From the NCBI GenBank assembly GCA_965248255.1, contig CBDFIW010000002.1:496001-560000 (forward strand): a DNA stretch of 64,000 bases, in the 5' to 3' direction. Shown here in pieces: positions 8,777-16,792 of the stretch (position 1 is its first letter; every line of letters starts with the position of its first letter). Both the position numbers and the translations under genes were made by a program. The notes under the pieces were generated by a model. It saw only the letters and a program-made list of their open reading frames with translations. It was not told the origin of the DNA and ran no database searches. The stretch comes from JAKZVK01 sp965248255 (GTDB lineage: Bacteria > Acidobacteriota > Terriglobia > Bryobacterales > UBA6623).

Positions 8777-8948
8777 AGCGATTTGGCTGGACCCCTTCCA
8801 GCAAAGGAGTCGCGCATAAAAGCAGCGGGTGCGCCGCCGGCGAGCTTCAGGAATGACTCGCAGTACATCAACGCTCGCTGACGGTCGCGGCTCGGCAGGA
8901 AGAGCTCTAGCCCGTACCGGGGTCAGTGTAGCACCCAGGAGCCTATGG

Positions 8949-9305
8949 CTAGACCCACTTCAGTGCGCCCTGGCGGAAGATCCAAATGTAGCCGACGATC
9001 AAGATGCCCAAGAAGACCAGCATCTCGATCAGTCCGAACAGGCCTAGCATGTTGTACTGGATAGCCCAGGGAATAAGGAAGATCGTTTCGACATCGAAGA
9101 TGACGAAAAGGATAGCCACGAGGTAGAAGCGAATGGAGTAACGTCCGCGGGCGTCGGAATCGACCGGGATGCCGCATTCATAGGCTTCGAGCTTGGTCTT
9201 GTTCGGCGCGCTGGGCCGGACCAGCTTGGCTGCGAGCAACGTGACCACCGGAAACGCAACCGCGATTGCCAGGAAGATCAAGATTGGAATGTACCCGCGC
9301 GGCAT
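8949..9305 (-). CDS. nuoA: NADH-quinone oxidoreductase subunit A
   Basis: A small membrane subunit of complex I with three predicted helices. The conserved segment KLEAYECGIPVDSDARGRYS and the following FYLVAILFVIFDVETIFLIPW are diagnostic of NuoA. It is 118 residues from the ATG at 9305 (MPRGYIPILIF); an ATG at 9323 adds six residues. No nuoB or other complex I gene lies next to it: downstream is a sulfatase and upstream a secreted coiled-coil protein. NuoA is normally first in a nuo operon, so this copy is isolated, and the rest of complex I must be elsewhere. Confidence 0.92.
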   Translation of the reverse strand: MPRGYIPILIFLAIAVAFPVVTLLAAKLVRPSAPNKTKLEAYECGIPVDSDARGRYSIRFYLVAILFVIFDVETIFLIPWAIQYNMLGLFGLIEMLVFLGILIVGYIWIFRQGALKWV

Positions 9306-9386
9306 TGGCCACCAATATAGCATGTGCGGTACGTACTACTGTGGGTCGTCGCCGAGTCTGCCGTGGCGAAGGGCTCCAGCCCCGGA

Positions 9387-10202
9387 CTAAGGCGGGCTCG
9401 ATGCTGGCCCCTCCGCCAAGATCCGATCACTCCGCGGCCCGACATGAATGTGCGGCCCGGTCGACTGCCCCGGCACACTGCTGCGGAAGGCGATAAACGG
9501 AATCTCCCACTCATAGAGCAGTTCGATCAGGAAGATGCCTTCCTCATCATCCGGGTGCACCGCCACGTCGAGACGTCCCGTGTGGTCGAATCCAATCGAG
9601 CGATGCAGCTCCGTCTCGCCCCGCGCACTGATAGGCAGCGGCTGCCCAAACTGGCTGAAGAACGCGGCGTCGATGGCCAACACATCTTCTTCCCAGCTAG
9701 TCCCCTCCACGTCCGAAGAGAACGCGAGATCCTCTTCTTCCAACTCGTCGTATCGGTCTTCTGCCCGGGCCATCAACGCCATCTCGCGGACGAGCTTTGA
9801 GCGTTGCTGCGCCAACTCGTATTGGCGCTCGGCCCAGTCGGCAGACTTCTTCACTGTTTCAAGCTGTTGCAGCGGCAACGCACCCGCCTGGGCTAGTTTG
9901 CGCGCCTGGGTCAGATCCTCGCGGGCCATCTCGCGCAGGGTGGCAACCGCCCGCATCATCTCCGGCAGCCGATCCTCGGTCAGCACCCCGCTCATGAGCG
10001 TTTCGCGGACCACTTGGTCGAGCCGCTTACGCTCGGCCTTATTCCGTGCCTGCTGGATCGCGTTTCTTGGAAGAACCCCCGCTTCCACGAGCGCCTGGAC
10101 GCGCTCCTCCTCGGGCCCGGCCGGCGGCGGATCCTGTGCCAAGGCAAGGCCCCAGGTCCATACGATCACAAGAATCCAGCAAAGCCGTTGCACAGTTTTC
10201 AA
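9387..10202 (-). CDS. Secreted coiled-coil protein with M15-peptidase-like C-terminus
   Basis: About 270 residues. A signal peptide (LCWILVIVWTWGLALAQ) is followed by a charged helical region (AQQRSKLVREMALMARAEDR), probably coiled coil. The C-terminal domain has DHTGRLDVAVHPD and TGPHIHVG, whose His-Asp-His pattern resembles the zinc ligands of M15-type D,D-peptidases; this is inference. The start is uncertain: TTG at 10202 or GTG at 10193, both just before the signal peptide. The longer open frame to 10535 runs antisense to rsfS and is not real. It is divergent from rsfS with about 160 bp between them. Confidence 0.65.
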   Translation of the reverse strand: MKTVQRLCWILVIVWTWGLALAQDPPPAGPEEERVQALVEAGVLPRNAIQQARNKAERKRLDQVVRETLMSGVLTEDRLPEMMRAVATLREMAREDLTQARKLAQAGALPLQQLETVKKSADWAERQYELAQQRSKLVREMALMARAEDRYDELEEEDLAFSSDVEGTSWEEDVLAIDAAFFSQFGQPLPISARGETELHRSIGFDHTGRLDVAVHPDDEEGIFLIELLYEWEIPFIAFRSSVPGQSTGPHIHVGPRSDRILAEGPASSPP

Positions 10203-10365
10203 GCGAGGTGATCGTCCTGCCGAGCCGCGAGTAGGTGCACGGCATGCCGTGCCCGGCGCCACGAATCGCTCCCAGACTCCCCTGCAGGCGCAGATACCAG
10301 GGGCCAAATTCATTCTAGCGGCCACTGATCCGGCGGCGCTAAGATGGGGGCAGGTACGGGGCAGA

Positions 10366-10707
10366 ATGGTGGATTGGGAGGTCGCAGTAAGGGCGGCGCA
10401 GGAGCGAAAGGCAGCGGATCTCGTCGTTCTCAACATCAAGGAAGTCAGCTCGTTTACCGACACGTTCGTACTGTGCACCGGTCTGAACGCGCGGCAGGTG
10501 CAGGCGATCTCGGACGCGATCGAGACGACACTCAAACAGACCGGCGTCCGCGCGATCGGGATCGAGGGCCGCCAAAACGCCGAGTGGGTGCTGATGGACT
10601 ACGGCGACTTCATCGTGCACGTCTTCTCTCCGCAGGCCCGCGACTTCTACGATCTCGAGCGTCTGTGGAAGCGCGCCCGGCGTATCCCGGTCCCCGACGC
10701 CGCCTGA
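10366..10707 (+). CDS. rsfS: Ribosomal silencing factor RsfS
   Basis: A 113-residue protein of the RsfS/Iojap (DUF143) family, which binds ribosomal protein uL14 and blocks subunit joining when nutrients are short. Conserved motifs are ADLVVLNIKEVSSFTDTFV, CTGLNARQVQAISD and the C-terminal WVLMDYGDFIVHVFSPQAR followed by YDLERLW. The ATG at 10366 gives a family-sized protein; the open frame extends upstream but is antisense to the neighbouring gene. It sits 36 bp upstream of rlmH, a very common pairing in bacteria. Confidence 0.95.
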   Translation: MVDWEVAVRAAQERKAADLVVLNIKEVSSFTDTFVLCTGLNARQVQAISDAIETTLKQTGVRAIGIEGRQNAEWVLMDYGDFIVHVFSPQARDFYDLERLWKRARRIPVPDAA

Positions 10708-10743
10708 ACCGGGCTCACCGGCCTGTGTCGGAACCCCCGAGCC

Positions 10744-11148
10744 GTGAAGATTCACCTCGTCTACATCGGCAAGCCGCGCAACGCCGACGCGAACCGTCTG
10801 GCCGAGGAATACGCCCGGCGCACCACTCGCTTCTGCCACTTCGACATGATCGAGGCGAAAGACGAGAAGAGCGCGGACCGCTACCCGAAAGCGATGAAGG
10901 TCGTTCTCGACCCCAAGGGCTCGATGATGAGCTCCGCGGAGTTGGCGTCGTTCCTCGAGAAGAACTCTGGTGAAATCGCCTTTTTCGTGGGCGGCGCCGA
11001 CGGTTTCAGCAATGAGTTTCGCCAGCGGGCCGACCGCCTGCTATCGCTTTCCCGGATGACCCTGCCGCATGAGCTGGCCCGCGTCGTCCTCGCCGAGCAG
11101 ATCTACCGCGCATTCACAATCCTTAGCGGCCACCCCTACCCCAGGTAG
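10744..11148 (+). CDS. rlmH: 23S rRNA pseudouridine-1915 N3-methyltransferase RlmH
   Basis: A SPOUT-class methyltransferase that methylates pseudouridine 1915 in helix 69 of 23S rRNA. Visible motifs are the start MKIHLVYIGKPR, the SAM-site FFVGGADGF and the knot region MTLPHELARVVLAEQIYRA, with the C-terminal GHPY. The start is a GTG at 10744. The last codons and the stop lie inside a palindromic repeat (11133-11151), so the protein ends GHPYPR rather than a usual GHPYHK-type tail. That tail contributes to substrate binding in the family, so activity may be changed slightly. Confidence 0.95.
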   Translation: MKIHLVYIGKPRNADANRLAEEYARRTTRFCHFDMIEAKDEKSADRYPKAMKVVLDPKGSMMSSAELASFLEKNSGEIAFFVGGADGFSNEFRQRADRLLSLSRMTLPHELARVVLAEQIYRAFTILSGHPYPR

Positions 11149-11168
11149 GGGCGGGCCCCTGTGCCCGC
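11133..11168. repeat. Double palindromic repeat overlapping the rlmH 3' end
   Basis: CCCCTACC-CCA-GGTAGGGG (11133-11151) is a perfect 8-bp stem, followed by GCGGGC...GCCCGC (11151-11156 with 11163-11168). The first stem overlaps the last codons and stop of rlmH. The unit looks like a dispersed intergenic palindrome and could also act as a transcription stop, although no T-run follows. Confidence 0.7.
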
Positions 11169-11238
11169 CCACGGTGCAGCGGGGGCGTTGCTTGTAACAA
11201 CTACCCTCAAGAACACGAACCACTGGAGGAGAACCAAC

Positions 11239-12209
11239 ATGGATCCCGTCGCCAACGCAGTTCTCGGAATCGTCTTCCTGGCCCTTGGGGCCGCCGGCAC
11301 GTTCTTGATGTACCACCTCTGGGGTTACCCGTTCGACCACGAGACCCATACGAGTGAAGCGCCGCCGCGGCTGATGCGGATCCATCGCTTGATCGGGTGG
11401 CTTTACCTGATCCTTTATCTCTACTTCATGAGCCAGATGGTGCCACGGTTGTGGAATTACCAGATCGAGTTCCCGGCTCGTACGGTGGCCCACCTCACGC
11501 TGGGGATGACGATCGGCGCGCTGATCTTCATCAAGGTCGCTATCGTGCGCTTTTCAAGCATATGGAGTCAACGCTGATTCCTGCCCTTGGTACAGCGCTG
11601 CTGGTTTGCACCATTCTGCTGATCGGCCTTTCGGCTCCCTTTGCCTTCCGCGAAGCCTATCTCCGCGCCCAGCAAACCGGCGGCTCGTTCAGCAACGAGA
11701 CCCTACAGCGTGTCGAGTCGCACCTAGCGCTCGCGGGCCTAGAGAACCAGGAAACCCTCGCCTACCTAGCCTCTACGGCCGGACTCGAGGCGGGGCAGGC
11801 TGTCTTGCTCGGCGAGTGCGTGACCTGTCACGACCTGCGTACCGTCCTGGCCCGGCCGCGAACGCCCGAGAACTGGCATCAGACCGTCAAGCGCATGGCG
11901 GACCGCTCGACCCTGCTCGCGCCGAGCAAGAGCAGGCCTCGCAGCAGGCCGCCACGCAAGTTGCGCGTCAGGAAGAAGCCGAGGCGGCGTCCGCCCCCAC
12001 GGTCGACCCCGAGCAGGCACGGCAACTCTATGAGACACGTTGCGCCCTGTGCCACCCGCTCGCGGTCGTCGAAGCCGTGCCCCCCCAAGTCCGATGCAGA
12101 AGCACGGGCGCTCGTCTCCCGTATGGTCAGCAACGGGATGCCCGCCACCGAAGAGGAATTGGTGCAGATCATCGACCACCTCAACCGCGCCTTCGTCAGC
12201 GGCGGGTAG
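11239..12209 (+). pseudogene. Membrane protein with two CxxCH haem motifs, frame broken three times
   Basis: Starts at ATG 11239 behind GGAGGAG. The first frame codes several membrane helices (VLGIVFLALGAAGTFLMYHL, LIGWLYLILYLYFM) and breaks near 11555 at a T-run; adding one T joins it to the next frame (KHMESTLIPALGTALLVCTI). That frame carries the first c-type haem motif CVTCHDLR. Near 11925 the frame moves again to QASQQAATQVARQEE and the second haem motif CALCHPL, and near 12085, at a C7 run, it returns to RALVSRMVSNGMPATEEELV. It would be a membrane-anchored dihaem cytochrome c-like protein. Three indels in about 530 bp mean decay or sequence error. Confidence 0.7.
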
Positions 12210-12400
12210 GCGGCCCTCGGCCCACCTTCCGATCGCGCTGAGCTTGCGGTGACGCGGTCCTCCGAGCAGCGTCTGGCCAACCTCCAAGAGCTTTCCGAAG
12301 AAGTCAACCACGGGCCGGCCTCGAGGACGACCCCTCTTCCCGATGAGGCCTTCGACACGAGAGCCACGCGGGCCAGCGGGAGGACGCCGAGCCACTCCGC

Positions 12401-13132
12401 TTGCGGAACACCACCACTCCGCCCGACGATATATGTGCGTTGTCGAGCCAGGCTGATCTTCACCGCATCATCGAACAAGCCTCTGGCTTGTCTCCCTATG
12501 CCCTGCCGGCCCGCGCTCTCGAACGGTTGGCGAGCCTGCTGGCGGATCTCCGACCTACGGCGACCGCCGAGACCGGCTGCGGCGCCAGCACGCTGATCTT
12601 TTCGAGGTTTAGCCGGACTCACACGGTGTTCGCTTTCGATGAGTTCGGTGTGTTCGAAAGAGTGAAAGGGGCTGGCTTGATCGGTCCCGCCAGGCTTGAG
12701 TTCGTCGAAGGGCCGTCTCAGCGCACTTTGCCGCGGCATCATTTCGAAACAACGCTCGACGCCGTACTGCTCGACGGCCCTCACGCCTATCCGTTCCCCG
12801 AGCTGGAGTACTTCTACTTCTACCCGCATATCCGCATCGGCGGGGCGCTAGTGATCGACGATCTCCAGATCCCAGGCGTGCACCATCTCTTCGAGTGCGT
12901 CCGTCGCGACGAGATGTTCGAGCTGGAGACTGTTGTCGATCGGACGGCGTTCCTTCGCCGCACGGATGCGCCCACCTTTCCCTCAGAATCCGACGGTTGG
13001 GAACGCCAGGCCTACAACGCTCGTGTGCTGCTGCGATTCACCTGGCGAGAGCAGCTCAAACGCCGACTGCCGCGATGGGCCCGCGCCGCCGTGCGCCGCC
13101 CGCGGCGGGGTTCGACGAGCCGAGCCATTTGA
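12401..13132 (+). CDS. Class I SAM-dependent methyltransferase-like protein
   Basis: About 240 residues. The SAM-binding loop is AETGCGASTLIFSRF, followed by an acidic residue in VFAFDEFGVFE. Further Rossmann elements are LDAVLLDGPHAYPFPE and GGALVIDDLQIPG, close to the Methyltransf_24-type enzymes often linked to cell-surface glycans. The start is uncertain: TTG at 12401 or TTG at 12440. The substrate is unknown. It stands alone between a broken cytochrome-like gene and a pair of palindromes. Confidence 0.75.
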   Translation: MRNTTTPPDDICALSSQADLHRIIEQASGLSPYALPARALERLASLLADLRPTATAETGCGASTLIFSRFSRTHTVFAFDEFGVFERVKGAGLIGPARLEFVEGPSQRTLPRHHFETTLDAVLLDGPHAYPFPELEYFYFYPHIRIGGALVIDDLQIPGVHHLFECVRRDEMFELETVVDRTAFLRRTDAPTFPSESDGWERQAYNARVLLRFTWREQLKRRLPRWARAAVRRPRRGSTSRAI

Positions 13133-13143
13133 TATAGAGACTT

Positions 13144-13184
13144 CCGCGCCTGCCGGCGCGGGGCTGCGGGTTAACACCCGCAGC
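13144..13184. repeat. Tandem intergenic palindromes
   Basis: Two adjacent hairpins: CCGCGCC-TGCC-GGCGCGG (13144-13161) and GCTGCGGGT-TAAC-ACCCGCAGC (13163-13184). Both stems are perfect. They lie after the methyltransferase gene and before the sugar isomerase-like gene, and resemble other palindromes in this window. Confidence 0.75.
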
Positions 13185-13314
13185 TCTATTGCTTGCGTCC
13201 GGCCGATTCCAATCACCGGTTCCCACGCACTCCGACGCACACGGCGAACCAACCCCGGCCGCTATAATCGGGGACGTTCGGGTGTCTACGTACTCTCGAC
13301 CTCAGGAGCCTCAA

Positions 13315-14205
13315 ATGCATCGACGACATCTGCTGAAGACTCTGCCTGCCGCCGCTTTATCGGCGGTCGCGCCGCTCTCGGCCGCCACGCCGCGAACGGG
13401 CAACGGCTCGGGCGCACGCATCCGCTCGGCGCTCTGCGCATACTCCTACCGCGACGCGCTCGCCAAAGGTGAGATGACCTACGAAGACCTCGTCGATGTC
13501 GCGGTCGAAAACAACATCGACGGACTCGACCTAACTGTCTACTGGCTCCCCAAGACCGGCCTCGACAAAGCCTTGATGTCACTGCGCCGCAAGGCCTACT
13601 TGGCGGCAGTAGAGATCCCGGCGATCGCGATTCGCTCTAACCTGTGCAAGCCCGAGCCGCGCGACCAGGAAGTCGAAGTCGCTTGGCTCAGCTACTGGGT
13701 GGACATCGCTAACAAGCTCGGCGCCAGCCACATCCGTGTCTTCGGCGGCCGCGTGCCCAAGGGCCACACCGAGGACCAGGCGGCCGAGTGGGTGGTCGAA
13801 GTCCTCAAACGCGCCGCCGACTACGCCGGCAAGAAGGGCGTCATTCTCGGCCTCGAGAACCACGGCGGCATCACGCTCTACGCCAAACGCATCGTCCAGA
13901 TGGTGAAGGCCGTGGACAATCCCTGGGTCGGCATCAACCTTGACACCGGCAACTTCCACAGCGACCCGTACAACCAGATCAAGATGTGCGTGCCGTATGC
14001 CGTCAACTCACAGGCTAAAACCGAGATCCGTTTCGAAGACGGTCACTACGAGGCCTGCGATTGGGACCGCATCATGAAGATGTTCGGCGACGCCGGCTAT
14101 CGAGGCTACGTTTCTCTCGAGTACTCCGCCAAAGAGCCCGCCGCGACCGCTGTACCCAAGCATTTGCGGCGGTTGCACGCGCTCACGCGCAAGTACTCGG
14201 CGTAG
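13315..14205 (+). CDS. Exported sugar phosphate isomerase/epimerase-like protein
   Basis: A 296-residue xylose-isomerase-like TIM barrel (AP_endonuc_2 fold). The N-terminus MHRRHLLKTLPAAALSA looks like a Tat-type signal with paired Arg. Barrel motifs include ALCAYSYRDAL, HIRVFGGRVPKG, GVILGLENHGG and GINLDTGNFHSDP, with the metal-binding acidic and His residues expected for the fold, and VSLEYSAKEP near the end. The ATG at 13315 is preceded by AGGAGCCTCAA. Such proteins are abundant in Acidobacteriota and Planctomycetes and are thought to act on sugars or inositols; the exact substrate is unknown. Confidence 0.85.
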   Translation: MHRRHLLKTLPAAALSAVAPLSAATPRTGNGSGARIRSALCAYSYRDALAKGEMTYEDLVDVAVENNIDGLDLTVYWLPKTGLDKALMSLRRKAYLAAVEIPAIAIRSNLCKPEPRDQEVEVAWLSYWVDIANKLGASHIRVFGGRVPKGHTEDQAAEWVVEVLKRAADYAGKKGVILGLENHGGITLYAKRIVQMVKAVDNPWVGINLDTGNFHSDPYNQIKMCVPYAVNSQAKTEIRFEDGHYEACDWDRIMKMFGDAGYRGYVSLEYSAKEPAATAVPKHLRRLHALTRKYSA

Positions 14206-14265
14206 CCAGCAACAGCTCGGAGGTATCGCGTGGAGGTTGACTGGAGGGCGAACCCGTAAGGCGGT

Positions 14266-15048
14266 ATGCTTATGCGACTCAGCACCAAACCGGCCGAACT
14301 CGTAGCGGTTGCGGCGCTCGCTCTTCTAGCCGCCACGGCTTCTTCGTTAGCGACTCCGGCGCGGCCGACATCGGCAGCCGTCTCGAGCTGTTCCTCGATC
14401 GACACCGCATCGAAACGATGCGCGGCGTGAGCCTCGAGCTGCACCCACCGCGCCGTGCCGAAGTCGTTCTTCGCTTCGACAAGCCGTGGGAAGGTTCGCA
14501 CTCGGCTTACGTCACGGTCCTCAAAGACGGCGATCGCTACCGCATGTACTACCGCGGTTGGCCGGACACCGAACAACCCGATCAGGTCTGTTACGCCGAG
14601 AGCCTCGACGGCGTCCACTGGGTCAAACCCAACCTCGGCATCGTTGAGTGGAACGGTTCCAAGCGGAACAACATTCTTCGAAACGGCCTCGGAAGCCATA
14701 ACTTCACGCCGTTTGTCGACACCCGTACCGGCGTGCCGGCCGACGAACGCTACAAGGCGGTGGGCAGGGGCTTGCATCCGAAGAACACCCTATGGGCTTT
14801 CGCCTCAGCCGACGGCATTCGCTGGCGGACCGTCGGCGACGCGCCGGTGATTACCGACGGGAGGTTCGACTCGCAGAACCTGGCGTTCTGGGACCCGAAC
14901 CGCAACAAATACGTCGCCTATTTCCGCGTGAGTACTTCCGCGCGCCGCACTACTACTTGGCTTTCCCGAAGAGGTTCAAACCGCAGCGGAAGCGGCTCGA
15001 CTGGCATCACAAGAAAGGCATTTCCGAGGCCGTCGTGCTGAGCAGCCG
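14266..15048 (+). pseudogene. Glycoside-hydrolase-like secreted protein, frame broken and 3' truncated
   Basis: ATG at 14266 opens a signal peptide (LVAVAALALLAATASS), but the mature part is in another frame: DIGSRLELFLDRHRIETMRG, then the open stretch ending YVAYFR. A second frame change near 14925 leads to EYFRAPHYYLAFPKRF and then SEAVVLSSRD. The pattern matches large hypothetical glycosyl-hydrolase-like proteins of Acidobacteriota and Planctomycetes. After SSRD the similarity stops and the 5'-truncated glycosyltransferase begins, so the 3' part is missing. Short near-repeats (GCGACTCGT and GCGGACTCGT) at the join could have favoured a deletion. Confidence 0.65.
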
Positions 15049-15054
15049 CGACTC

Positions 15055-16461
15055 GTGCTCAGCGACGCGGACTCGTATTGGACGCATCTCACGCTCGCGA
15101 GAGCTTCGAATCTGCTTTTCCTCGCGATCCTCGTCTTCTACGTTTATCGGTGGGGCGCTGAACTATACGGCTGGCTGGCTGGGGTTGTGGCCGTAGGGTT
15201 AGCGACCGCAAGTCCAAATGTGCTGGCCCATGCGGGCCTGGCATCAGTCGATCTCGTCATTACGTCGACGCTGATCGCCACAGCATATCACCTGCACCAC
15301 TGGTTTCGCGCGCCTACGGTGCGTAACAGCGGCGTCGCGGGCTGCTGGATCGCCGTCGCACTGATGTCGAAGTTCTCCGCCTGGGTGTTCCTGCCGCCCA
15401 TCGCGATCGTTTTCCTTGCCCTCTCATTCGGATCGGTGTTGGTCCGGCCGGCAGGCTGGAACCGCGCGGGATGCCGTCAGGCCCTCGTGCAGGGTTCGTT
15501 TTGTCTGTTCGTGATGGTTGTTGTGATGATGGCCTGCTTTTCCATCAACCTTGCCAGCAAGCAGGAGCCGGACTACCGAACATTCGAAACCTTCGCCCGC
15601 CTGTTCCCGAGCACGCCGGGTCTGAACGCCGCTGTCAGTCACACCATCATCTGGGTACGGGAGTTGATACCCGGCCTTTACGAGGGATTGCACACGGTTT
15701 GGCAGCATGCCTCGGAAGGACACCGGTGGCAGTTCTTGCTCGGTGAGTTCCGCAAAGGCGAGGGCTGGTGGTACTACTTCTTGGTCGCGTTGTTCGTTAA
15801 GACGACGCTGCCGTTTCTGCTTTTGCTGGCGGTGGCCGCGGGGGCCCTGTGGGTGCGACGGCCAGAGGTCGTCAAAGAGGGGTCGCTTTACATCTGGGCC
15901 GCTCCGCTAGTGATTCTGCTCGTCAGCTCGGCGAGCGACATCAACATCGGGATCCGTCACACCCTACCGATGTACCCCTTTCTCGCGGTGGCCGCCTCAT
16001 CTGTGTTTCGAGCTCGGGACGGACAGTTCCGCTGGGGCCGCCGGTTGCTGCTGGTCTCTTCCGTCTTGGTGACGGGACACTTGGGCGCTTCTTTTGCCGC
16101 GCATCCGGACTATCTACCCTACTTCAACGAACTCGCCCGCGGCCGGGAGCACCGCGTGTTGGGCGACAGCAATCTCGACTGGGGACAGGACCTGAATCGC
16201 TTAGGCGTACACGTCAACGAGGCCGGTATCAAGAACTTTCACCTGCGGTATTTCGGTCCGACGCGGCCCGAAGTGTTGGGCATCACAAACTCCATCCCGT
16301 TTTCTGCCGAAGACCGCCCGCGAGGATGGGTGGCGATCAGCGTGTCCAACCTGCAAGGGATTCGCACTTGGGCCGGTAGGGCGAACTACGATTGGCTACA
16401 CGACTACGAGCCGCGGGCGATTGTCGGCAAGACGATCTGGCTGTATTACGTCGAGCCTTGA
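15055..16461 (+). CDS. PMT/ArnT-like membrane glycosyltransferase, 5' truncated
   Basis: A 468-residue polytopic membrane protein from the dolichol-phosphate-mannose-type (GT39/GT83-like) superfamily. Many helices are visible (LLFLAILVFYVYRW, FCLFVMVVVMMACF, FLVALFVKTTLPFLLLLAVA), and the tail has DSNLDWGQDLNRLGV, typical of this subfamily. The first periplasmic loop with the acidic catalytic residues and the first helix, roughly 100 residues, are absent. The GTG at 15055 is only the first possible start after the join with the broken upstream gene. I consider it probably inactive. Confidence 0.7.
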   Translation: MLSDADSYWTHLTLARASNLLFLAILVFYVYRWGAELYGWLAGVVAVGLATASPNVLAHAGLASVDLVITSTLIATAYHLHHWFRAPTVRNSGVAGCWIAVALMSKFSAWVFLPPIAIVFLALSFGSVLVRPAGWNRAGCRQALVQGSFCLFVMVVVMMACFSINLASKQEPDYRTFETFARLFPSTPGLNAAVSHTIIWVRELIPGLYEGLHTVWQHASEGHRWQFLLGEFRKGEGWWYYFLVALFVKTTLPFLLLLAVAAGALWVRRPEVVKEGSLYIWAAPLVILLVSSASDINIGIRHTLPMYPFLAVAASSVFRARDGQFRWGRRLLLVSSVLVTGHLGASFAAHPDYLPYFNELARGREHRVLGDSNLDWGQDLNRLGVHVNEAGIKNFHLRYFGPTRPEVLGITNSIPFSAEDRPRGWVAISVSNLQGIRTWAGRANYDWLHDYEPRAIVGKTIWLYYVEP

Positions 16462-16527
16462 AGGGTGGGGACAGGCACTCGTGCCTATCGGCGGGAGCAC
16501 GGCGTTGGGAAAACGAAGGGATTAGGG

Positions 16528-16601
16528 TGGCTGGCCGGGGAGGATTCGAACCTCCATTCCAGGCTCCAAAGGCCCGTGTCCTGCCATTGGACGACCGGCC
16601 A
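16528..16601 (-). tRNA. tRNA-Gln (anticodon UUG)
   Basis: Full cloverleaf on the minus strand. The acceptor TGGCCGG pairs with CCGGCCA, the D arm is GTCC/GGAC, the anticodon arm is CGGGC-CTTTGGA-GCCTG with anticodon TTG, and the T arm is GGAGG-TTCGAAT-CCTCC. CCA is encoded. It stands alone between the truncated glycosyltransferase and cstA. Confidence 0.95.
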
Positions 16602-16678
16602 GCAGGCCGAGTTTTCAGGATAACATGCAGGTTGTTTTGCTCCTGGCAAGGCTCCTCGACGGCTCGTGATCTGCTCGC

Positions 16679-16699
16679 GGGCAGGTCTGAGACCTGCCC
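16679..16699. repeat. Intergenic palindrome
   Basis: GGGCAGGTC-TGA-GACCTGCCC, a perfect 9-bp stem with a 3-nt loop, between tRNA-Gln and cstA. It is similar in design to the other short palindromes in the window. Confidence 0.75.
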
Positions 16700-16792
16700 C
16701 TCCACGCCCCGCGGCAAGTTCACTCGGGAGTGCCGATCGGTTCGACTATCATAGAGGGGCTCTCAGTCCAAGACGTCGGGAGGCTTTTCGAG

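Noticed and set aside
9387..10535. A 382-residue version of the secreted coiled-coil protein
   Set aside because: The first 111 residues are antisense to rsfS; the signal peptide shows that the real start is near 10202.
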